NCBI RefSeq assembly: GCF_015773195.1
Contig: NZ_JADWYK010000005.1
Span: forward strand, 1-64,000
DNA from: Hymenobacter guriensis
GTDB taxonomy: Bacteria > Bacteroidota > Bacteroidia > Cytophagales > Hymenobacteraceae
DNA length: 64,000 bases
Direction of reading: 5' to 3'
The notes below the pieces were generated by a model. The model was not told the origin of the DNA. It worked only from the letters and a program-made list of their open reading frames with translations, and searched no databases. Below are positions 8,482-18,128 of the stretch, one piece after another. How positions within the stretch are numbered: the first letter of the stretch is position 1; each line of letters opens with the position of its first letter. A program made the position numbers and the translations under genes.

Positions 8482-10905
8482 TTGATTCTTCCCAACAATT
8501 TCGAGCAAAAAATTGGCTTCACGCAGCTGCGTGAAATGCTGGACGGCCTCTGCCTGAGCGCCCTGGGCCGCCAGTTTGTGGCCAAAATGAGCTTCCAGAC
8601 CAACGCCGAGCAGCTCCAGAAGCTGCTGCTGCAGACCGATGAGTTCCGCCAGCTTCTCAATAGCGGCGCCGACTTTCCCAGCCAGCACTACCACGATGTG
8701 AACCCGCATCTGGTGCGCGCCTCTTTGCCCGGTGCTTACCTGGACGTGCCCGCCTTCTTCGCCGTCAAAATGTCGTTGCGCACCATTCGCGCGGCGCTGG
8801 TTTTCTTTACCCAGGCCGAAGAGGCGCTGTATCCCACGCTGCGCCTGCTGGGCATTGGCGTACAGGTGGACCGCAATCTGCTGGCCGCCCTTGACAAAGT
8901 GGTGGACGACGAAGGGCAGGTGCGCGACGACGCCTCCCCGCTGCTGCGCCAAATCCGCCAGGAACTCATCAACCGCCAGGGCCTGCTGCGCAAGCAGATT
9001 GCCGGCATTCTGCGCCACGCCCGCCAGGAAGGCTGGGTGCCCGAGGGCTCCGAGCCCACCATCCGCGGTGGGCGCCTGGTGCTGCCTGTCATTGCCGAGC
9101 ACAAGCGCCGCGTGAAGGGCCTGATCCACGACGAGTCGGCCTCGGGGCAGACGGTGTTTATCGAGCCGGAAGCGGTGTTTGAGCTCAACAACGACATCAA
9201 GGACCTCGAAAATGCCTTCCAGCGGGAGCTGGTGCGCATTCTCACGGCCCTCACCGACCAGCTGCGCCCTCACATTCCGGATTTGCGCAAAGCCTATCAG
9301 TACCTGGGTTTGCTCGACTTCATCCGGGCCAAGGCGCGGCTGGCGCGTGAGCTAGAGGCCACCCTGCCCACGCTCAGCTCCCGGCCCCTGGCGCACTGGA
9401 AGCAGGTGCGGCACCCGCTGCTGTTCCTGACGTTCAAAGAGCAGGCAAAAGAAACGCCCCGCGTGGTGGTGCCCCTCGATATTGAGCTCAACCCCGAGCA
9501 GCGTATTCTGCTGATTTCGGGTCCGAATGCCGGGGGTAAGTCGGTGGCTATGAAGACGGTAGGGCTGGTGCAGTACATGCTGCAGTGCGGCCTGCTCATT
9601 CCGGCCGGGGAAACCTCCGAAGCGGGTATGTTCGATGATATTTTCCTGGATATCGGCGACGAGCAGAGCCTGGAAAACGACTTGAGCACGTACTCCTCGC
9701 ATTTGCTCAGCATGAAGCAGTTTGTGACCCTGGCCGGCAAACGCAGCCTGGTACTCATCGACGAGTTCGGGACGGGTACTGAGCCGGCCCTGGGCGGGGC
9801 CATTGCCGAAGCCGTGCTGGAGCAACTCAACCGCGCCCGCGCTTTCGGCGTCATCACCACGCACTATACCAACCTGAAAAACTATGCCGAGCGCACGCCC
9901 GGCATTGTGAACGGCGGCATGCGCTACGACCCCGAGCAGCTGCAGCCGCTTTACCGCCTCGAAATCGGGAAGCCTGGCTCTTCGTTCGCCATCGAAATTG
10001 CCCGCAAAATCGGTTTGCCCAAGCAGCTGGTAGAGCGCGCTTCGCAGTTGGTGGGCAAGGATAAAATCCGCTACGACCGGCTGCTGGAAGGCCTCGAGAA
10101 GGAGAAAACCGAGCTGGAGCAGCGCACCGCCGAAGCCGCCAAGGCGGAGCGCCGCCTGAAGAAAGCCGCCCAGGAATACCAGGACCTCAAGCGCTACCTC
10201 GACGAAACCACCCTGGAGGTGCTGCGCGAGGCCAAGCAAAAAGCCAAGCTCCTACTGAAGGATACCAACCAGCAAATCGAAAGCACCATTGCCGATATCC
10301 GCCGCTCACAAGCCAACAAAGAGGAAACCAAGCAGGCCCGCGAGAAGCTCGACACCTTCGTGCGCGAAAAGCTCCAAATAGAGCCGCCTAAGCCCCGCGC
10401 CACCCGCGAGCTGGCCGAAGCCGGCACCCTCAAGCCCGGCGACAAAGTGGCGTTGATCGGGCAGGAAGGCCACGGCGAGCTGATGAGCGTGAAAGGCAAA
10501 ACCGCCGAGGTTTCCTTCGGCGGCATGAAAACGCTGGTGAAAGTCAACCAGCTCGAAAAGCTCAGCCGCTCCGAAATTCGGGAGCGGGAAAAGGAAGCCA
10601 GCCGCAAGGCTCCGGCCCAATACGCCGGCCTGGGCCTCGATATTACGGGGCGCATGTCGGGCTTCAACACCACCCTGGATTTGCGCGGGGAGCGGGCCGA
10701 GGATGCCCTTACCAAGGTAATGGCTTACGTAGACGACGCCGTGATGCTGGGCATTTCGGAAATCAAGATTCTGCACGGCCGCGGCAATGGCGTCCTGCGC
10801 CAGATCGTGCGCGACTACCTCCGCAGCCAGCGCACCGTAGCCAGCGTAGCCGACGAGCATGCCGACCGTGGTGGCGACGGCGCGACGGTAGCGGTGCTGA
10901 AGTAA
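8482..10905 (+). CDS. mutS2: Endonuclease MutS2
   Basis: This 807-residue protein is full-length MutS2, an ATP-driven clamp that acts on branched DNA or collided ribosomes. The N-terminal helical core leads to the ABC-type ATPase. Walker A is SGPNAGGKS (about residues 346-354) and Walker B is LVLIDEFGTGTEP (about 422-434). A long coiled coil follows (about 530-640, rich in Glu, Lys and Ala). The C-terminal Smr nuclease domain (about 730-805) has LDLRGERAEDAL and HGRGNGVLR. The start is TTG. No in-frame ATG lies just upstream, and NFEQKIGF right after the start matches the family N-terminus. Confidence 0.96.
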   Translation: MILPNNFEQKIGFTQLREMLDGLCLSALGRQFVAKMSFQTNAEQLQKLLLQTDEFRQLLNSGADFPSQHYHDVNPHLVRASLPGAYLDVPAFFAVKMSLRTIRAALVFFTQAEEALYPTLRLLGIGVQVDRNLLAALDKVVDDEGQVRDDASPLLRQIRQELINRQGLLRKQIAGILRHARQEGWVPEGSEPTIRGGRLVLPVIAEHKRRVKGLIHDESASGQTVFIEPEAVFELNNDIKDLENAFQRELVRILTALTDQLRPHIPDLRKAYQYLGLLDFIRAKARLARELEATLPTLSSRPLAHWKQVRHPLLFLTFKEQAKETPRVVVPLDIELNPEQRILLISGPNAGGKSVAMKTVGLVQYMLQCGLLIPAGETSEAGMFDDIFLDIGDEQSLENDLSTYSSHLLSMKQFVTLAGKRSLVLIDEFGTGTEPALGGAIAEAVLEQLNRARAFGVITTHYTNLKNYAERTPGIVNGGMRYDPEQLQPLYRLEIGKPGSSFAIEIARKIGLPKQLVERASQLVGKDKIRYDRLLEGLEKEKTELEQRTAEAAKAERRLKKAAQEYQDLKRYLDETTLEVLREAKQKAKLLLKDTNQQIESTIADIRRSQANKEETKQAREKLDTFVREKLQIEPPKPRATRELAEAGTLKPGDKVALIGQEGHGELMSVKGKTAEVSFGGMKTLVKVNQLEKLSRSEIREREKEASRKAPAQYAGLGLDITGRMSGFNTTLDLRGERAEDALTKVMAYVDDAVMLGISEIKILHGRGNGVLRQIVRDYLRSQRTVASVADEHADRGGDGATVAVLK

Positions 10906-10929
10906 TTTAGTACGCCAAGTAGGTATATA

Positions 10930-10965
10930 AAAAGAGCGGCTTCCTCATTGGAAGCCGCTCTTTTT
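10930..10965. terminator. Bidirectional terminator after mutS2
   Basis: A perfect 15-bp stem (10930-10944 with 10950-10964, core AGAGCGGCTTCC) is flanked by A and T runs on its two sides. It lies between convergent mutS2 and the phospholipase-D-like gene. Confidence 0.88.
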
Positions 10966-10984
10966 GATGGGTATTAGTGCGGAA

Positions 10985-13276
10985 TTACTGCACTACCACG
11001 CGGCTTACCTGCGTAGCCTCGGGCGTTACTACCTGCACCAGGTAGAGGCCAGGGCGCAGGCCAGTGGCATCTACACTTAGGTCTTGGCCGGCGGACAACG
11101 GCTTGGTCAAGGTCAGGACTTCGCGGCCGGTGGCGTCGCGCAGGGTGATGGTGGCGGTGCGGGCTTTCGACTGCGCCAGCTTCAGGCTGAAGGAGCCGTG
11201 GGCGGGATTGGGGTACACCTGCAGGCCCTGCTGGGTAAGCTTCCCGCCCTTGGTGCCCGTCACCACGAACTGGCAAAGCGGCACTTTCACCGTCTGACCA
11301 GCCATACGAGCTGCAAACTCCTGGTAGTACTGGTTGGTAATCAGGTTGTCGTGGATAACGAGCGTGTTTTCGTCGTTGCCATTGGCTGCCGAGTTGCTCC
11401 AGTTGTGCGAGCCTACCCACGTGGTGGGGTCCGACTCGGGGGCGCCGGCGTCAACCAGCACGTACTTGTGGTGGAAGATGCCCTCCTGCGTGTACACCTG
11501 CGCCCGGTCGCCGAGCAGGGCGGTGAGGCTGGCAAACTGGTCGGGGCCGTCGGTCTTGTTGTCTACCAGTACTTCCGTGCACTCCTTGATGCCGTTGGCT
11601 TCCACCCGCTCGCGGATGGCATTCACCAGGTCGGAGCGCGTGATGAGCATGGTGCCGGCGTGGAGGTCGTGGTCGGCGGTGCCGATGGTTTCGAGCAGGC
11701 GCGTGTTTACGTTGTCGGAAGGGCTGAAGTATTGCTCCACCTGCCGGCCGCCAATCAGGAAGTGGTGGGGGGTATTATCCTGCTTGTCGGGACCAAACTT
11801 ACCGGCACCGGGCTTATCGGTGCTGGAGCCGAACATTTCCTCAAACTCAATCTGGTAGGTGCGGGCCAGGGTCTGGTCCTGTACAATCACGGCCGAGTTG
11901 GGGTCGGTGTTCATCTGGCCGCCGGTCAGGTTCATCGAGCCCGTCCACACAATGGCTTTGTTGGGGTTTTCATCCTCCGCATCAAAGATCAGGAACTTGT
12001 TGTGCATGATATTGCGGGCCGTATTGCGGCCCAGCTTACCAATGCCGGCGTTGAGCGCCAGAATGCCTTCGGGAGCCACGCCGCTTTCCGTGTTGTACAC
12101 CACGCGCACCCGCACCCCCCGGGCAAATGCCGCGTTCAGCGCCTCCGGAATGTTCTTGATGCCGGTCATATTGAAGCTGTAGGCGGCCAGGTCGATGGTT
12201 TTGCGGGCCCGCTCAATGTACTTGATAAGTGTGTCGTCGTTGGCAAAGCTCAGCATCTGAGCGGCGTTGCCGGGTAGCGCCTTGGTTACGTCTACCGAGC
12301 GGTTGAAGTAGACTTTGATGTCGCCAGTGGAGTTCGAAACCGTAGCCATAGGCACGATGCCGGAGGTAGTAGTGCCTACCGCGTTGGTCGAGGAAACCCG
12401 CACGTAGTAGATGCGGCCTGCTTCCAGATTCGTGAGGTCAGTGCTGTGCGTGGTGGTAGCCGTGGTGGTTTCTACCTGCTTGCCCAAGGTCGGGGTCAGG
12501 CCGTATTCCACCTTCGTGGTGCCGGGGTTTTCGGTGCTGAATACTACCGTGAAGCCGGTTTTCGTCAGGCTGGTGGCCATCGGCTGGGCCGTGAGGTTGG
12601 GCGTGCCGCCCAGCCGGAAGTCGGCGTAGAGGCGGGGCAGCAGCTGGTAGCCCCCCGAGCCCGACGACGTAAACTGGCTCATGATGCCGATAATATCGAA
12701 CTGGCCAGCCGGGGCGGGCTTGCCCACGATGCCGGTAACGCCGGTAGAGGCGTTGTTGGTGCGGAACGCCAGGCTGGTCTGGCCGTTGAGGCGGTAGTTG
12801 GTATTGCCGCCAAAGGTGGCAAAGGCCGCGCCCGTCGACGTCTGTACGCTGCTGTTGCCATCAATGCGCACCAGCCGCGACTCGTAAGCCTCGGCAAAAA
12901 CTGTGGAAGCCTGGGCGGCCGAAACCGTCACGGGCGTTACGGTTTTGCCCGAAGCCAGCTTTTCTACCGACGTAACGGGGTCCATTTCCAGCAGGCCGTT
13001 GTAGTCCTTCAGCGTGCCCGTTATTTCGATACTGTCGCCGGGCACCAAGGTATTGAAACCCGCGGCCGAAGCTGAGTACGCGGCCAGTCCGGCTTCCTTG
13101 TCCTGCAGGTAGCGGATAACGCCGAGCTCCGGACCGTTGGTGACGATGCCGCGCACCGTCACGGTTTTGCCGGCGCCGCCCGCGCGGGCTTCAGCAATGG
13201 TACTCACGCTTTGGGCCAGCAGGGGCTGCGAAGCCAACCCGCCGCACAAGAGCGCCAGAAGAGTAAATTTTTTCAT
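10985..13276 (-). CDS. T9SS-exported phospholipase D-like protein
   Basis: This 763-residue secreted protein has a signal peptide, an OB-fold/DUF5689-like region (about 25-220), a fibronectin type III-like module (about 230-325) and a PLD catalytic region with two HxKxxxxD motifs. These are HNKFLIFD at about 425 and HHKYVLVD at about 603, each followed by a GS(M/H)N segment. The C-terminal ~75 residues form a type A T9SS sorting domain (VYPNPAHGSFSLKL, then GLYLVQV). PLD-family enzymes cleave phosphodiesters in phospholipids or nucleic acids; the substrate here is unknown. Export through T9SS places it at the cell surface or outside. Confidence 0.93.
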   Translation of the reverse strand: MKKFTLLALLCGGLASQPLLAQSVSTIAEARAGGAGKTVTVRGIVTNGPELGVIRYLQDKEAGLAAYSASAAGFNTLVPGDSIEITGTLKDYNGLLEMDPVTSVEKLASGKTVTPVTVSAAQASTVFAEAYESRLVRIDGNSSVQTSTGAAFATFGGNTNYRLNGQTSLAFRTNNASTGVTGIVGKPAPAGQFDIIGIMSQFTSSGSGGYQLLPRLYADFRLGGTPNLTAQPMATSLTKTGFTVVFSTENPGTTKVEYGLTPTLGKQVETTTATTTHSTDLTNLEAGRIYYVRVSSTNAVGTTTSGIVPMATVSNSTGDIKVYFNRSVDVTKALPGNAAQMLSFANDDTLIKYIERARKTIDLAAYSFNMTGIKNIPEALNAAFARGVRVRVVYNTESGVAPEGILALNAGIGKLGRNTARNIMHNKFLIFDAEDENPNKAIVWTGSMNLTGGQMNTDPNSAVIVQDQTLARTYQIEFEEMFGSSTDKPGAGKFGPDKQDNTPHHFLIGGRQVEQYFSPSDNVNTRLLETIGTADHDLHAGTMLITRSDLVNAIRERVEANGIKECTEVLVDNKTDGPDQFASLTALLGDRAQVYTQEGIFHHKYVLVDAGAPESDPTTWVGSHNWSNSAANGNDENTLVIHDNLITNQYYQEFAARMAGQTVKVPLCQFVVTGTKGGKLTQQGLQVYPNPAHGSFSLKLAQSKARTATITLRDATGREVLTLTKPLSAGQDLSVDATGLRPGLYLVQVVTPEATQVSRVVVQ

Positions 13277-13505
13277 GAAAGCGGAAAAAGTGTGCAGAAG
13301 AATCCGGATTGAAAATCAGGCTTCAAATATCCACACTTTCCGCCAAACTCCCGTCAGGCTGAACGCGTTGTCGGATAAAGAATTTGTTATATTCCTTCGG
13401 CGGGCTTCAGCGCCAGGCAAGCAGTTACCGACGAATAGCAGTAATATTCGAGCTCATGAATACAATTGCGCAGGCATATAGCAGTTGCCTGCTGGCCCGC
13501 ACTGT

Positions 13506-14534
13506 CTACAGGATATTCACCTCCGGATGAAGCTCCACGCCAAACTTCTCACGCACGGAGGCAATGATTTCGAACGCCAGGTTGCGGATATCCTCGCCCT
13601 GCGCTCCGCCGTGGTTGACGAGTACCAGCGCCTGCCGGTCGTGCACGCCGTGGGCCCCCAAGCGGCGCCCCTTCCAGCCGCATTGCTCAATCAGCCAGGC
13701 GGCGGGCACCTTCACGCCGCCGGGCACGGGGTAGCCGGGCAGGTCGGCGTAATGCGCTTTCAACTCGCCGTACTTCTGCTGGGAAAGCTCGGGGTTTTTG
13801 AAAAACGAGCCGGCGTTGCCAATCTCGGTTGGGTCGGGGAGCTTGCTGCGCCGGATGCTTACTACGGCCTCGCTCACCTGCCGGGGCGTGGGCTCGGGCC
13901 CGATGCCCATATCGTCGAGGGTAGTGCGGATGGCCCCGTAGCTGACGTTGGCTTGGTGGCGGCGGCGCAGGCGCAGCACCACGCCCGTCACGATAAACTG
14001 GTTTTTCAGCGGCCCTTTAAACACGGATTCGCGGTAGCCAAAGCCGCACTCAGCCTGCGAAAACGTGCGTAACTGCCCGGTCGCAATTTCCAGGGCTTCC
14101 AAGTGGTCAAAGGTATCTTTCAACTCGGCCCCGTAGGCTCCTATGTTCTGCAGCGGAGCAGCTCCCACCGTACCCGGAATCAACGACAGGTTTTCGATGC
14201 CGCTTAATTCCTGTTCCAGGGTGTACTGCACCAGGCCGTGCCAGCTTTCCCCGGCGCCGGCCCGCACCAGGGCTGTTTCCTCGTCCTGGCTGATGATGTC
14301 CAGCCCACTGATTTCATTTTTCAGCACCACACCGTCGAAGTCCCGGGTGAAGAGCAGGTTGGAGCCGCCGCCCAAAATCAGCTTCTGGGCCTGCTGCACC
14401 TCGGGCAGGGCCAGCAATGCCCGCAATTCCTCTACCGACCGAAACCGGGCGAGCCACCGGGCCTTTACCTCCAAGCCAAAGGTGTTGTAGGGGCGCAGGG
14501 AAACGTTGGGTTCAAGGGTAGGGGCCGGCGTCAT
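13506..14534 (-). CDS. murB: UDP-N-acetylenolpyruvoylglucosamine reductase
   Basis: MurB reduces UDP-GlcNAc-enolpyruvate to UDP-MurNAc using NADPH and FAD, an early cytoplasmic step of peptidoglycan synthesis. The 342-residue length and the segments YNTFGLEVKA, LGGGSNLL and IPGTVGAAPLQNIGAYG (FAD site), GYRESVFK and GNAGSFFKNP (proton-donor Ser region) are diagnostic. The GYRES and QNIGAYG segments suggest the E. coli-like type. ATG 14534 is chosen because upstream residues do not match the family and an exact TACCTTTG box lies just before it. Confidence 0.97.
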   Translation of the reverse strand: MTPAPTLEPNVSLRPYNTFGLEVKARWLARFRSVEELRALLALPEVQQAQKLILGGGSNLLFTRDFDGVVLKNEISGLDIISQDEETALVRAGAGESWHGLVQYTLEQELSGIENLSLIPGTVGAAPLQNIGAYGAELKDTFDHLEALEIATGQLRTFSQAECGFGYRESVFKGPLKNQFIVTGVVLRLRRRHQANVSYGAIRTTLDDMGIGPEPTPRQVSEAVVSIRRSKLPDPTEIGNAGSFFKNPELSQQKYGELKAHYADLPGYPVPGGVKVPAAWLIEQCGWKGRRLGAHGVHDRQALVLVNHGGAQGEDIRNLAFEIIASVREKFGVELHPEVNIL

Positions 14535-14562
14535 AGGGCAGTTCAATAAATAGCTAGGAGGG

Positions 14563-14570
14563 CAAAGGTA
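14563..14570 (-). promoter_or_regulatory. -7 box of murB
   Basis: TACCTTTG on the minus strand is an exact match to TAnnTTTG, 28 bases before the chosen murB ATG. The nearest TTG is 23 bases further upstream, slightly farther than the usual spacing. Confidence 0.5.
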
Positions 14571-14599
14571 GCCGGTTGGGCGCGAAGGTGCAGCCAAGC

Positions 14600-14627
14600 A
14601 AAAGGCTACCCACACGGGCAGCCTTTT
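14600..14627 (-). terminator. Terminator of the sugar transporter gene
   Basis: The stem AAAAGGCTACCC / GGGCAGCCTTTT (one mismatch, 4-base loop) follows the transporter stop codon on the minus strand, with A and T runs at its base. Confidence 0.75.
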
Positions 14628-14656
14628 CGGGAATCAATCAGTTGAGAAGGTGTGGA

Positions 14657-16069
14657 CTAACGCACCCGGTAGCCGCGGAGGGCATAATAGAGCAGGTAAG
14701 CGTAGCACAAAGCGGGCAGCACGAAAGCCACCCGCAGGCCGCCGCCGTGCGTGGCCACCAGGCCCATAAGGGGCGGAATGATGGCCCCGCCCACAATGGC
14801 CATGATGAGGTAGGAGGAACCCTGCTTGGTGAAGCGGCCCAGCCCGGTAATAGCCAGCGGAAACACCACCGGCCAGATAATGGAGTTGCACAAGCCACAC
14901 AGCACCACAAGCCACAGGGCCGTTTCGCCATGGTTGAGGATGGAGAGCAGCACGAACAACGTGCCCGCCGCACATACGCCCGCCAGCAGCTTGCGGGCGT
15001 TGAAGCGGCTCAGCAGCGGAATGCCGATAATACGGCCCACCATCAGACCAAACCAGTAGGAGGCTGTAAGGACAGCACCAACAGCTTTTGTAAAACCAGT
15101 CGTTGTATCAATAGGTGCTGGCGACTCTCCAAATAAACGCTGAACAGATTCCCCAATACCATATAAGCCTTGCACCAACCCTTGGGTAAACCCGCTAAGC
15201 TGCTGAATATTCTGAGCTTCGCCGTACCGGATGATAAACGAGCCGATGCCTACTTCTACGCCTACGTACGTGAAAATGGCCACTACGCCCAGCAGCAGGT
15301 GGCGAAAGTCCAGGGCCGAGCGGCGGCCGGTTTCAGCCGCGGCCTGGGTTGCCTGTGCTTCCTCATCGGCCGGAATGCTTTCAATTTCGGGCAGGCGTAC
15401 CAGGAAAAACAGCGCGGCCAGCACGGCCAGGAAAAGCGCCAGCCCCAGGTACAGCGGTTTTATAAGCGTGGCTTCCTGGGTAAGGCGCTGCTCCAGCGGC
15501 AGCTGTGCCAGCCGGGCTTTCAGCAGGGCCGAGCCCCCAAACAAGATAAGGCCGCCAATGAGGGGCGAGATAGTGCCACCCAGCCCGTTGGCCACGCCCA
15601 CGATGCTCACCCGGCTGGCGGCGGTGCGGGCCGGACCCAGCACCGAAACGTAGGGGTTGGCCGCTACCTGCAGGAGCGTGACGCCGGCCCCGAGCAGCCC
15701 CAGCGCCAGCAGAAACAGCCCGAAGGTGCGGGAGTTAGCGGCCGGCACAAACAGTAGCGCCCCCAGCGCCATCACCAGCAAACCCAGCACAATGCCTCGC
15801 TTGAAGCCCAGCTTCTCCAGCACCCGGCCCGCCGGTAACGACATCAGAAAGTAGGCCCCGAAAAAAGCCGACTGCACGGCCGTGGACTGGAAGTCGGTGA
15901 GCTGGCACACGTCCTTGAGGTAGGGCATGAGCACATCGTTGAAGTTGGTAACGGCGCCAAACAGGAAGAACAGCGTGGTCATCAGCACCATCGGGCCGAC
16001 GTAGGACCGGGCCGGCGCGTGGGCAGAGGCGGTAGAAGCAGTAGACGTAACGGGAGCAGGAGCGGCCAT
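14657..16069 (-). CDS. Sugar MFS transporter (glucose/galactose, FucP/GluP type)
   Basis: This 470-residue inner-membrane protein of the major facilitator superfamily has about 12 hydrophobic segments. The motifs FFLFGAVTNFNDVLMPYLK, SAFFGAYFLMSLPAGRVLEK and GVTLLQVAANPYV are characteristic of the FucP/GluP sugar:proton symporters. A loop of about 50 residues with acidic residues follows TM6. The substrate is probably a hexose, but the exact sugar cannot be told from the sequence. It fits the carbohydrate-use genes elsewhere in the window. Confidence 0.92.
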   Translation of the reverse strand: MAAPAPVTSTASTASAHAPARSYVGPMVLMTTLFFLFGAVTNFNDVLMPYLKDVCQLTDFQSTAVQSAFFGAYFLMSLPAGRVLEKLGFKRGIVLGLLVMALGALLFVPAANSRTFGLFLLALGLLGAGVTLLQVAANPYVSVLGPARTAASRVSIVGVANGLGGTISPLIGGLILFGGSALLKARLAQLPLEQRLTQEATLIKPLYLGLALFLAVLAALFFLVRLPEIESIPADEEAQATQAAAETGRRSALDFRHLLLGVVAIFTYVGVEVGIGSFIIRYGEAQNIQQLSGFTQGLVQGLYGIGESVQRLFGESPAPIDTTTGFTKAVGAVLTASYWFGLMVGRIIGIPLLSRFNARKLLAGVCAAGTLFVLLSILNHGETALWLVVLCGLCNSIIWPVVFPLAITGLGRFTKQGSSYLIMAIVGGAIIPPLMGLVATHGGGLRVAFVLPALCYAYLLYYALRGYRVR

Positions 16070-16147
16070 GCAGGAGCAGAATTGTAGGTATAAGCCGGCC
16101 TGGGAACCAGCTAAGCAATGCTACGGAGTTTTTGGGAGAAGTCGGCC

Positions 16148-16738
16148 CTAGCTAGCCAGTTTCCAGCCCCGGAGTTGTAAGTACCAGGTGCAGGTCCGGC
16201 AGAAGCCTGTTTCCTCATCAATAGGGTTGCCACCTTCGGCATCACGCATAAAGCAGGTGCGTGTGGCGCAATGCGGAAGCCCTTCTGTATGGCCGATTTC
16301 GTGGAGAACCACTTTGTAAAATTGCGTGCTCAGGTTGCGCCGCTTCAGTCGGAAGCTGGAAATCACGCAGGCGCGGCCCGGACAGTAACTGAGACCCATA
16401 ATACCCCAGTCGCGTACGCCATTTTTGGTGGTGCTTATATCCAATTGCGTAAGGCCAACGACAACTGTATCGGACTGATGCTGGCTGACGAGGAAGTGCA
16501 GCAATGAATCGGCGCGGTAGCGCTGCCGTGAAGCATAGAAGGCCTGCTTTGGCAATGCAACCGGCTGCCGCTGAAGAACCAGCGGATAGAGTCGCCGAAC
16601 CTGCTGGGAAACCGAATCCGTGAGACGCGCAGAGAACCCTCGAAAAGGTTGTATAACCAATACTGGTTGAGAATTTGGCAATAGCCCACAGCTACCAAGG
16701 ACCAGTAAAGAAAGACTCAGCAGTAATATATGGCGCAT
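16148..16738 (-). CDS. Archaemetzincin-like zinc metalloprotease lipoprotein
   Basis: This 196-residue protein has a lipoprotein-type signal (LLVLGSCG) and the extended zinc motif HEIGHTEGLPHC at about residues 144-155. CFM and CRTC follow, fitting the archaemetzincin (M54) pattern HExxHxxGxxHC...CxM...CxxC. The catalytic Glu and all zinc ligands are present. Archaemetzincins are usually described as cytosolic, so a signal-bearing form is uncommon. The gene is divergent from the RNA methyltransferase gene. Membrane anchoring in the envelope is inferred from the signal. Confidence 0.87.
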   Translation of the reverse strand: MRHILLLSLSLLVLGSCGLLPNSQPVLVIQPFRGFSARLTDSVSQQVRRLYPLVLQRQPVALPKQAFYASRQRYRADSLLHFLVSQHQSDTVVVGLTQLDISTTKNGVRDWGIMGLSYCPGRACVISSFRLKRRNLSTQFYKVVLHEIGHTEGLPHCATRTCFMRDAEGGNPIDEETGFCRTCTWYLQLRGWKLAS

Positions 16739-16918
16739 AACCTTTGGCTGCGCCGATGGCGTCAGTATTGGCAAGGTCAGCAGTATAGAGTCAAGTTACA
16801 AAGCTGCTGCACACACAGAGCAAGCAATTCTTACCATCGATATCTACAAACGGCTGCCATTCGGTGCGCTACTTTCCCGACCTTTGCGGCTTCTCCTGCT
16901 TTCTTGTGCTTGCTGCTT

Positions 16919-18097
16919 ATGGCCGATAACCGCCGCTCCGCCCCGTTCTTTATGACTGCCACCACCCAGTTTGGGCTGGAAGAAGTACTGGCCCAGGAGC
17001 TACGTGACCTGGGCGCGAAGATTGAAAAGGTAGGTACCCGGGCCGTGGAGTTTACCGGCAACAAGCAGTTGCTCTACGAAGCCTGCCTGTGGTGCCGCAC
17101 CGCCATGCGCATCCTGCGGCCCTTCGCCGACTTTTATGCCCGCGACGAAAAGGCTCTGTACCGCGAAGTGAGCCGCCTTAACTGGCAGGACTACCTCCAG
17201 CCCGACCAGACCTTCGCCATCACGGCCGTGGTGAACAAGTCCTCGTTTGAGCACTCCCTGTATGTGGCCCAGCTTACCAAGGATGCCATTGTGGACCAGT
17301 TCCGCAACCGCCTCGGGCACCGCCCCAGCGTGGACGTGAAAAACCCCGATATCCGCCTGCACCTGCACATGATTGAAAACGAGGTGGTCCTCAGCCTCGA
17401 TGCCTCCGGCGAATCCCTGCACAAGCGCGGCTACCGCCAAGGCACCAACGTGGCTCCGCTCAACGAGGCCCTGGCCGCCGGCCTCATTCTGCTCAGCGGC
17501 TGGGACGGAAAAAAGCCCTTTATCGACCCCATGTGCGGCTCTGGCACCCTGCTCACCGAGGCCGCCCTCATTGCCCAGCGCATTGCCCCCGGCCTCTACC
17601 ACCAGGGCAAGTTCGGCTTCGAGAATTGGCCCGACTTCGACGCGGCCCTCTGGGAATCGGTACAGATGGATGCGCGCCAGATGCGCCTGGAAGAGCCCCA
17701 GGCCTACCTGGCCGGCTCCGACCTAAGCCGGGAATACATCGAGCTGGCCCGCGAAAACGTGGCCGCCGCCGACCTCGAAGACTTTATCCGGCTGGGCGTG
17801 CGCGACGTGAAGGAGGCCAAAGCCCCCGCCAGGGAAGAGGCTGGCATCGTGATGATGAACCCGCCTTACGGGGAAAGAATAGGGGAGGAAGCCGAGATGG
17901 AAGCCATCTACAAAACTATTGGCGATACGCTCAAAACCAGCTTCCAGGGCTACGACGCCTACGTGTTTACCGGCAACCTGGAGGCGGCCAAGCGCATCGG
18001 CCTGAAAACCTCCCGCCGCATCCCGCTCTACAACGGCCCCATCGACTGCCGCCTGCTCAAGTACGAGCTGTACCAGGGCACGCGGAAGGTGAAATAA
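16919..18097 (+). CDS. THUMP-domain RNA methyltransferase (RlmL N-terminal-like)
   Basis: This 392-residue cytoplasmic enzyme resembles the N-terminal half of RlmL, the 23S rRNA guanine-N2 methyltransferase. An N-terminal ferredoxin-like plus THUMP region (about 1-170) binds RNA. The SAM-dependent methyltransferase domain has DPMCGSGTLLTEA at about 203 and the catalytic NPPYGERIG at about 314. The start at 16919 is preferred over the much longer frame because FFMTATTQFGLEEVLAQEL matches the family N-terminus. The target nucleotide is inferred from the family only. Confidence 0.92.
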   Translation: MADNRRSAPFFMTATTQFGLEEVLAQELRDLGAKIEKVGTRAVEFTGNKQLLYEACLWCRTAMRILRPFADFYARDEKALYREVSRLNWQDYLQPDQTFAITAVVNKSSFEHSLYVAQLTKDAIVDQFRNRLGHRPSVDVKNPDIRLHLHMIENEVVLSLDASGESLHKRGYRQGTNVAPLNEALAAGLILLSGWDGKKPFIDPMCGSGTLLTEAALIAQRIAPGLYHQGKFGFENWPDFDAALWESVQMDARQMRLEEPQAYLAGSDLSREYIELARENVAAADLEDFIRLGVRDVKEAKAPAREEAGIVMMNPPYGERIGEEAEMEAIYKTIGDTLKTSFQGYDAYVFTGNLEAAKRIGLKTSRRIPLYNGPIDCRLLKYELYQGTRKVK

Positions 18098-18128
18098 TGT
18101 GCGGAATGTGCTTCTGCACTAAATTGGG

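Noticed and set aside
11084..12277. 397-codon plus-strand frame opposite the PLD-like gene
   Set aside because: It is antisense to a clearly recognised protein, Gly/Val/His-rich as expected of a shadow frame in high-GC DNA, and has no domain of its own.
13277..13505. Possible gene or RNA between the PLD-like and murB genes
   Set aside because: The 229-bp region has no frame with a recognisable product and no clear RNA fold. It probably only holds the PLD-like gene promoter.
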